Shown here: positions 57,490 through 64,000 of the stretch, one piece after another
Numbering within the stretch: position 1 is the first letter of the stretch
Layout: every line of letters begins with the position of its first letter
NCBI GenBank assembly: GCA_012934845.2
Contig: WNNJ02003378.1
Coordinates: 1 to 64,000, forward strand
Direction of reading: 5' to 3'
Length of the DNA stretch: 64,000 nucleotides
From: Pomphorhynchus laevis
Taxonomy: Eukaryota; Acanthocephala; Palaeacanthocephala; Echinorhynchida; Pomphorhynchidae
Translations under genes and position numbers: made by a program
The notes under the pieces: model-generated
The model's database searches: none
What the model was told of the DNA's origin: nothing
Seen by the model: the letters and a program-made list of their open reading frames with translations, nothing else

Positions 57490-57890
57490 TCAAGGATATG
57501 CTTTAGGGCTGCAACGTTCTACCTGATGAATCTGCGTGCGCTAGGAATAAGCTCGATTCGTGACAGATGTCTTACTATACATGTCCTGCCTTTAGGCGAT
57601 TGTAAACAAACTTGATGGCTTCCTCGCTTAAATCCTTGGATTTAAAAGTAGGACATTACGCGGTTACTAGAAATCGCTGTATAAGAGGCACCATTCTCAA
57701 TTGCCTGCCAATTTTCGACAATCACATCGCGCGCTCAACTTGTGGAATGTGTTGTCTGAGAAAGTCGTCGCTGCTTCTTCGATGAACTTCAAGCGACTGT
57801 CCTTACATGCATGGAGAATCGACACTTGTACTCCAACGGATATCTTGAATCCTGCTGATCTTGATGCTGACAATTTACTGAATTAATTTA
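57490..57890 (+). mobile_element. CR1-like LINE scrap, RT C-terminus, plus strand
   Basis: LPANFRQSHRALNLWNVLSE, VAASSMN, then LHAWRID (57701-57840) corresponds to the C-terminal LSHRAVNIWNRLPVDVV region of CR1 ORF2. Upstream is decayed. It faces the minus-strand relic that starts at 57895. Confidence 0.65.
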
Positions 57891-57894
57891 TAAT

Positions 57895-59085
57895 TTTTAA
57901 AAAGGCAAAACAGCTTCTCAGCTACAAACGATGCTTCAAACATAGCTCGTATCCACGTAACATTGAGGATTCACGAAGACAGAACAGCTGCTTATACAGA
58001 TGGTTAGGCACGCACAGCGACATCCACACTAGTGTAAGATCTGCAATCAACAGATCGCATTCAATAGATATTATACCCAGCGTATCTAGTCTAACTGGAT
58101 AAGGAATGGAGCGAGTTGCCGGAACCAAGTGCGTGGCTCTTCTCAAAATGTTGTCAAATTCACTCAATTCTGATTTCAGTTGAGGGTGTGTCGAGTGAGA
58201 TGCATAGAGCATATGTGAATTAAGAGACTTGAATAAACAATGCGTAAAGCCTTCGGCTCAAGTCGTCCAACGTTTCGATGAAGAAATCCTAAAATTCTAC
58301 GGCATTTTGCAATAATCGCAGAAGAATGAAGACGAGATTTTAAATTGGAGGAGATAACAACACCTAGATCAGTCAAGTGATTTACTGATTCGATAACTGT
58401 TGAGCTGAATTGATAGGAAAAGAAGGTAATCGGGATTGACCTATTCTCATATGTCGACATTTACTAACATTGAATACTAAGCCATGTGATGAACACCAAC
58501 TACTAACTTTATCCAAATCTGATTGCAGTAGGGGAGAGCTAGAACAACCACGAAATAAAGGGCACCACAGTTTCATGTTATCGGCGTATAATAGGCATTG
58601 GCATGTAACATTTTCAGCGATTTCGTTGATGTAGATATTAAACAAAGTGGGACTAAGGATACAGCCTTGTGGAACACCTTGAGTGAGATAAAACCATTCA
58701 GAAAGAGACTCACCAACTCGCACAGCAAAGGAACGTCTAATCAAGAATTCACGTATCCAGAGACAAACGTGCTTTGAGAATCTGTAATTTCTAAGTTTCC
58801 ACAGTAAAATTGAATGAACGACCCGATCAAAAGCTTTGGACAAATCAATAAAGACGACATCAACCTACACCCCCTGTTCGACAAAACCAGCCCATCTTTC
58901 GCGTTCTAATGTTAGATCTAATGCTGTTTATTAGACAAAATATTGAATTTGTCCAAATGAGAAGATATATACCTCAGAATCAGTTTCTCCATCACCTTGC
59001 AAGCAATACACGTCGAACTTATTGGCCGATAATTTTAAGGATTTATTTTAACCCCCTTTTTGAAAACTAGAATGACTAATGCTCT
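57895..59085 (-). mobile_element. CR1-like LINE relic, RT, minus strand
   Basis: Minus strand: RT from a fingers remnant near 59070, through DLSKAFDRVVHSILLWKLR (about 58840), GVPQGCILSPTLFNIYIN, LLYADNMKLW (catalytic YADD changed to YADN), to a thumb in two further frames (NHLTDLGVVISSNLKSRLHS; SEFDNILRRATHLVPATRS). At least two frameshifts, near 58400 and 58200. EN is missing. Confidence 0.8.
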
Positions 59086-59149
59086 CTTCTACATATCTGA
59101 TTAATTGTTTGTTATTTTTTTTGATATAAATATTAAATAATTATATAAA

Positions 59150-59410
59150 ATATTATACAATTTATATTTATATCAAGTTAAAATAAAAATTTTAAAATAA
59201 AAGTCAATTTTTATGAATTGACTAATAAATAACAGACGATCTATCAGAATAATGATATAAGGTAATCAGAAGGAATTGCTATGTAATCAGATTTCGGATC
59301 ATATTCTTCAACCCCACATAACAGCGAAACATTTGCTAATGGAATATTTCCTCTGACGAAATTCGGTTATCAAGTATCTTATTCTAATACAAAGTATATT
59401 ATTTATTATT
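59150..59410 (-). repeat. Dispersed repeat, family R1, reverse copy
   Basis: Contains CAGAAGGAATTGCTATGTAA (59260-59280), the diverged core, and the right flank TAATACAAAGTATATTATTT. The partner of the CTGCTATG stem here reads CATAACAG. Confidence 0.7.
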
Positions 59411-59509
59411 CATATTTTTCGTGTACTATATTTTGATTATAGATGTTTTGAGTAAAGAAATTAATTGTTTCTGTTTGTTTAATTCGGCGCATTTCAGTAC
59501 AATTTACTC

Positions 59510-59845
59510 AAAACGTTGTTATGGAAAAGCTTCTTAAACCGTCCGTCCTCAACCTTTCTCCGGATAAAAGGAATTGTTCAAAAGAATGGATACACTGTAC
59601 AGGTGTTTCGAACCTTTTATTCGTTAGCGATGTCAATGACGCACAAAAACTCGATCTACTCATAAATCATGTTTCATTTCTATATCCGAACTGATTGATG
59701 GATGTAATACCTACGATGCTGCTATAGAATTGCTCCAAAATACATTTCACAAGCCAGTAAGCAATGTATTTCTACGCCTCCAATTGCATAGTTCACGGCA
59801 GCAGCAAGATCAAACTATTGGCCAATTTATAAGTTCATAAGAATC
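59510..59845 (+). mobile_element. Fossil gag fragment of a Gypsy-like LTR element
   Basis: A relic of a capsid-type gag domain (NTYDAAIELLQNTFHKPVSN, then RQQQDQTIGQFIS) as found in many animal Gypsy-like elements. No other part of the element is present; a LINE fragment follows directly. Broken and old. Confidence 0.55.
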
Positions 59846-60535
59846 TCTTGGAATTATCACGAGAGATTTAGGAATACTTGTGCCCAAGTCATTGAAAAGT
59901 CGCCCAAACAGGACAGAATCATCCAAACGACTAGGAAACTTATCTATGTGGTCCGGAGGTGTTTTTGTAACCCATCGGCTTCCTGTCTTAAAATAATATA
60001 CAATTTACTTATTTGTCCTAGTATTGAATACTGTATACCTCCAGTATTTTCGTGTACACGTGTTGAGATGAATGAGCTTGAAACTGTCCTCCGTGGGTTG
60101 ACGCGATCGTGTCATTCCCTCAAAAAAATTGTCTTATAAGGATCGCTTACCCAATAAAGGAGTTCCTTCAGTCCGTACTAGAAGTATGTCTTGATATTTA
60201 TGTTTTAGGGATGCGTTATTTGAACGTGATTCAGCGAACTACTAACCGAGGTCACTTTCTTACTGTGAGGACCCTGCATCACGGTAAACTCGGAAGACTA
60301 TATCGCCTTTCTCATGGAGCGGTGAGGCTTTGAAACAAACTTCCAGAGAATATCGTCAACATATCAAATAGAGTGCACTTCAAGAAAACGCTAATTACAT
60401 GGCTTTGCACAAATTCTAATTTCAATATTTTGTATACGGATTAAGATTTTGTTGACATAAAATTAGTTTTACTGTGAGCAGACAAAACAGCTGCATGACC
60501 ATTTTTTGTATGTTATAATAATAAAACAAGTTGCT
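59846..60535 (+). mobile_element. CR1-like LINE, 3' fragment
   Basis: Starts at the RT thumb (LGIITRDLGILVPKSLKSRP), then IIYNLLICPSIEYCIPPVFS, CTRVEMNELETVLRGLTRS, THRGHFL-like and RLSHGAVRL, ending with the family tail (GTGAGCAGACAAAACAGC) and TAATAATAAAA near 60530. Frame changes near 59940, 60120 and 60335 mark it as dead. It abuts a gag fossil without a gap. Confidence 0.72.
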
Positions 60536-60589
60536 TTTAAAGAAGTATCAAATAAAAAATCGAGATTACTTTCTGTGTGATATCCTTGT

Positions 60590-61980
60590 TGCAGACATTT
60601 CGTCGAGACCATGCATCAAGCACTAAATTCCTTTTATATTTTTTTATTTTTTTTATTTATATAAATGTTGTTTACCGAGGACACCTTGAAGTGTCGAAAT
60701 ATATAAAATATAATTTGTTGTTACACCTGTCCTGGGACACCCAATGGTGTACTCGTAAATAAATCACTGTTTTCCTCATGAGGAGGCATAAACACCAGGC
60801 AGCATTCTATATATCCTCATCAGATCAAGAAATAGAACCGAATTATTCTTGCATTATTCAAAGTCGCTACGTATGCCCAGTCATCCTATGTGTGACGCAA
60901 ATTTCACAACGGTAGACGCGTTTCGCTCTAACGGAGCTCATCGGTACCGTGACTTTAATAATCATCCATATGCACCTTAACACACGCTTAAACAATGTTT
61001 AAAGCTCGAAAAGCAGAACTCTTAATCTGAATCATCAGAGAGAATTTGGCATAAGCTCTGTGCATGGCAGTGGGTATTACAGTTTAATCATGAATCAGGC
61101 ACCAAATTTCTTTTAATAGAAATGCTGTTTAACAGGGCCACCTTCAAGTGTACAAATATATAAAATATAATTTGTTGTTACACCTGTCCTGGGACACCCA
61201 ATGGTGTACCCGTAAATAAATCACTATGTTTTCCTCATGAGAAGGCATAAACACCAGGCAGCATTCTATATATCCTTATCAGACCAAGGAATATAACCAA
61301 ATTATTCTCGCAATATTCAAAGTAATTTCGTATGCCCAGTCATCCTATGTGTGACGCAAATTTCACAACGGTAGACGCGTTTCGCTCTAACGGAGCTCAT
61401 CGGTACCGTGACTTTAATAATCATCCATATGCACCTTAACACACGCTTACACAGTATTTAAAGCTCGAAAATCAGAACTACTCCTAATCTAAATCATCAG
61501 AGGGAATTTAGCATAAGCTCTGTGCATGGCAGTGCGTATTGCAGATTAACCATGAATCGAGCACTAAATTCCTTTTAATAGAAATGATGTTTAAGAGGGA
61601 CACCTTCAAGTGTAAAATATATAAAATATAATTTGTTGTTGCACCTGCCCTGGGACACCCGATGGTGTACTCGTAAATCAAATCAAATTAGCTAACTGAG
61701 TATACGTATTTAATATAATTATAAAATAAACAAACATAATAATGCTAAATCAAAATTTAATAATTAAATAATAAAATTAATAATTGTTTGTAGATTTTCT
61801 ATAATTTAAATCAAGTTAAAATACAAAATTGAAATTTAAAATAAACGTCATTTTTATGAATTAACTAATAAATAACAGACGTTGTATTAGAATAAGAATT
61901 AGAGGAATTCTAATAAGAACTATAAATCACTATGTTTTCCTCATGAGGAAGCATAAACACCAGGCAGCATTCTATATATA
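60590..61980. repeat. Tandem array of ~460-bp units, interrupted by an R1 insertion
   Basis: CCTGGGACAC recurs at 60731, 61188 and 61649. Each unit includes GTGTACTCGTAAATAAATCA, CCAGGCAGCATTCTATATAT, and a conserved block ACGGTAGACGCGTTTCGCTC, TAACGGAGCTCATCGGTACC. The third unit is split by the insertion at 61679-61921 and resumes with AAATCACTATGTTTTCCTCA. No coding sense. Confidence 0.88.
61679..61921 (-). repeat. R1-family insertion inside the 460-bp array
   Basis: Because the surrounding unit is known from two other copies, the borders are exact: host CGTAAAT ends at 61678 and resumes with ATAAATCAC at 61922. The insert starts CAAATCAAATTAGCTAACTG and ends GGAATTCTAATAAGAACT. The core pseudoknot region is largely missing, so this is a shortened copy. 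Target duplication is at most 2 bp. Confidence 0.75.
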
Positions 61981-61981
61981 C

Positions 61982-64000
61982 TCAAAAAAGTTTGAGAAAT
62001 TAATAACATCAGTTATCCTCGTAGGTTACATTGAAAAAAGTTTAAGAAATAATTAACATACATTCCGCTCGCTACTTACAACTAACGAGAACTACTTACA
62101 ACTAACGACTTGCAGACTATCGGAGTTTAAACATTCTTGATTATAACAAACTAATTGAAATCTTATTATATTAAAGAGATAGCTAGCTAAAAATGTCGGC
62201 CAGCAACTCAAGCTTCGTCAAGGAAACTTACATCGAAAAGCGAATTAGATGCGACAACAACTGCAATGTTTGGACTCACGTTGCCATTCCTTTCACTGAT
62301 GAGGACAACATTTCAGGACGGAATTTCCTCTGCGGCTTCTGTTGTGCTGCCATCGTAGGTAAGCTAACGAAGCATGACCACTCAAACGGTTAAAAGACGT
62401 CCTGGAGGCTAACCAAACAGAGTTGTGCTCAATAAATGAACTTAATGATGTATCTCAGTCGACTCATACCGCTGTTATACATAGACCATCAACAAACGAT
62501 AAAATATCTTCCAAGCTATCGTCGTCATCCGTTTGATTACTAACTCCTTCGCCATCTATGAATCCCGTTCTTGAAACTTCTGTCATACACACTCCACCTT
62601 TAACTACGGATATAACTTCCCTTAATCTTCATCTTCATAATAATGCAAACAGTAAAGGCCTTCATCTCGTATCTCATTTTTCTTATTCATCCCCACATTT
62701 AAATACATATCATACCTCTTTCTACTCTGCACGTACTCCTTACTCTACCTCCACCATGTCACTTCTCAATAATTTACATCCTTCCGTCAAAGCAAACGGC
62801 GAGTCATCCTTATCAATACGTCAAATCAACGGAAATTTTCACGTTGTACACACAAGGCCAAAATTTTGATAGCGTCCCATTTCTCCTCCTTGTCTTCGAT
62901 CAATTATCTATCTAGACGATTAATTATCGTCTTAGTCTTTCCAACACTCGCTTCATTCTTCATAAAGCTGATATGCTCCTTGATATCTTTAATCAATTAT
63001 CGATCGATATTCTCTGCATTACCGAATGATGGCACTCTAACCTCGACGATCTTGCTATTCGTCGTCTATGCCGCTCTGGTTGTTCTCTAGTTTAAAAAGC
63101 TCGTCAATTGTCTCTCATACATCTACTGTTTCTAACCATGGCGGCATTGTTGCTATTGCTCGTCACCCAATGTCTCTACGTAAAATTAACGTTAACATCT
63201 GTTACATTTCGTTCGAATTACTCATATGCAGATTATCAACTCCTTTCCCTCTGAAACTTGTGATTGTATACCGTCCAGGTTCAGTTGCCCACTCCCGTAT
63301 ATTCTTTAACGACCGTGCAGATCTTATGTCTCACTGTTCATTGTCATATACTATTTCTTTTGTTCTCGGTGAACTTTAACATTCGTCTTGATCGCCCGGC
63401 TGACTCTGACTATATCACTTTAACTAATCTTTTTTTCTGATTTTAACTATAAATTACTTTCAACAAGCCCAACTCATATTCTCGGCGGTGCTCTCGACAT
63501 CATTGCTGTTCCTAACTGCTTCAATGACTATACCTCCTTGTCAATTACTGATCCTGGTTTGTCCGATCATTTCCTTGTCACTCTTACTCTTACTCGTCCC
63601 CATCCTCCTTCTACGCCGCCTTTACCATTATCCACATCAAGTCGACCCTAGAAATTTCTCGATATCCATATTCTCTGCACAGCCTTACTCAATTCTTCAC
63701 TCTTTTCACTTCCTCTTAACTATCTCTCCCGATTATCTCTACATTCTGTTTGATTCTGAACTTACGAACATCCTTAATAACCTTATGCCTATTCGACCAC
63801 AACGTTTTCAACTGTCGCGCACAGCTCCCTAGTTCGATTCAGACTATAGTCTTTCTAAGCGTCGGCTCCGTCACTCTTTTCGTGTGCTTAATCGCTTTCT
63901 TAAACCTTCTCCAACTTCACTCCCTCTAAATCTCCGTGATTCCATTCTTTCTCTCCGTCGTTCCCATCTCATTCTTACGCGAACTCAACGTACACTTTTT
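61982..64000 (+). mobile_element. L2/CR1-group LINE, 5' part, running off the window
   Basis: The 5' region has two copies of a motif like AAAAAAGTTTGAGAAATTAA (61985, 62032) and a duplicated ACTTACAACTAACGA (62075-62115). ORF1 begins at 62193 but is broken early. The endonuclease follows in shifting frames: LLDIFNQLSIDILCITE near 62970-63020, LVIVYRPGS near 63260-63290, GLSDHFLVTLT-like near 63560. T/C-rich coding style resembles the L2-like relics at 7860 and 14816, so this may be the 5' half of that family. The RT lies beyond the window. Confidence 0.65.
62193..62393 (+). CDS. LINE ORF1 N-terminal zinc-finger, broken
   Basis: From a clear ATG: KRIRCDNNCNVWTHVAIP, then FLCGFCCAAIVGKL, matching the zinc-finger region of the ORF1 at 49098 (RC...CHVWTSVSVP, FYCGYCCASL). 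The frame stops at 62391-62393 after 66 codons, and low-complexity Ser/Thr/His-rich coding continues in another frame to about 62870, so ORF1 is disabled. Shared finger and shared 5' motif tie this LINE to the one at 48885. Confidence 0.7.
   Translation: MSASNSSFVKETYIEKRIRCDNNCNVWTHVAIPFTDEDNISGRNFLCGFCCAAIVGKLTKHDHSNG

Noticed and set aside
1-64000. tRNA, rRNA or CRISPR features
   Set aside because: No cloverleaf-consistent tRNA, no rRNA core sequence and no spaced direct repeats of CRISPR type were seen; the only tRNA-like signal is the B-box-like motif of the SINE units.

Overview
The window is AT-rich animal nuclear DNA. It holds parts of two split host genes in a landscape filled by non-LTR retrotransposons (LINEs), short dispersed repeats, foldback elements and satellite-like arrays. 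Host exons are short and have clean GT/AG borders, and the host proteins match animal families. CR1/L2-, RTE- and Gypsy-type elements abound. A lophotrochozoan such as a flatworm would fit, but the sequence alone does not settle the species.

Host genes. Four plus-strand exons (458-4763) encode WD40 blades of a COP1-like E3 ubiquitin ligase; the last blade was not found. On the minus strand, eight exons between about 39953 and 25627 join in phase into a PTCD1-like mitochondrial pentatricopeptide-repeat protein. Its first large intron contains a Gypsy-like fossil. Two more minus-strand exon candidates (23467-23705, 2706-2855) belong to genes I do not recognise.

Repeats, left to right: a tandem SINE-like element of about 400-bp units (3300-4330); a 17-bp minisatellite (6040-7190); an L2-like LINE relic (7860-8906); a foldback element (9954-10288); a 99-bp satellite with higher-order structure (10354-12810); LINE relics (13370-15255); a nearly intact CR1-like LINE (17790-21535); a 5'-truncated RTE LINE with a 16-bp target duplication (21771-22448); a near-perfect palindrome (28204-28441); a second foldback (28876-29390); a broken Gypsy-like element (34640-38960); two head-to-head copies of an endonuclease-type LINE (41750-45975); a decayed minus-strand CR1 (45985-48880); a second CR1-like LINE with one frameshift in ORF2 (48885-53195); a truncated CR1 (53915-55460); further CR1 fragments; an array of about 460-bp units (60590-61980); and a LINE running off the right end. 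A dispersed family with a conserved core of about 70 nt recurs at least nine times.

The points most worth a second look are: (i) an RNA-like module shared by the SINE and foldback families, with hammerhead-type boxes (CTGATGA, GAAA) and compensatory changes in two candidate stems; (ii) a compensatory hairpin elsewhere in the SINE unit; (iii) the same AAATTTT slippery heptamer, in the right phase, in the ORF1/ORF2 overlap of two different CR1-like LINEs.
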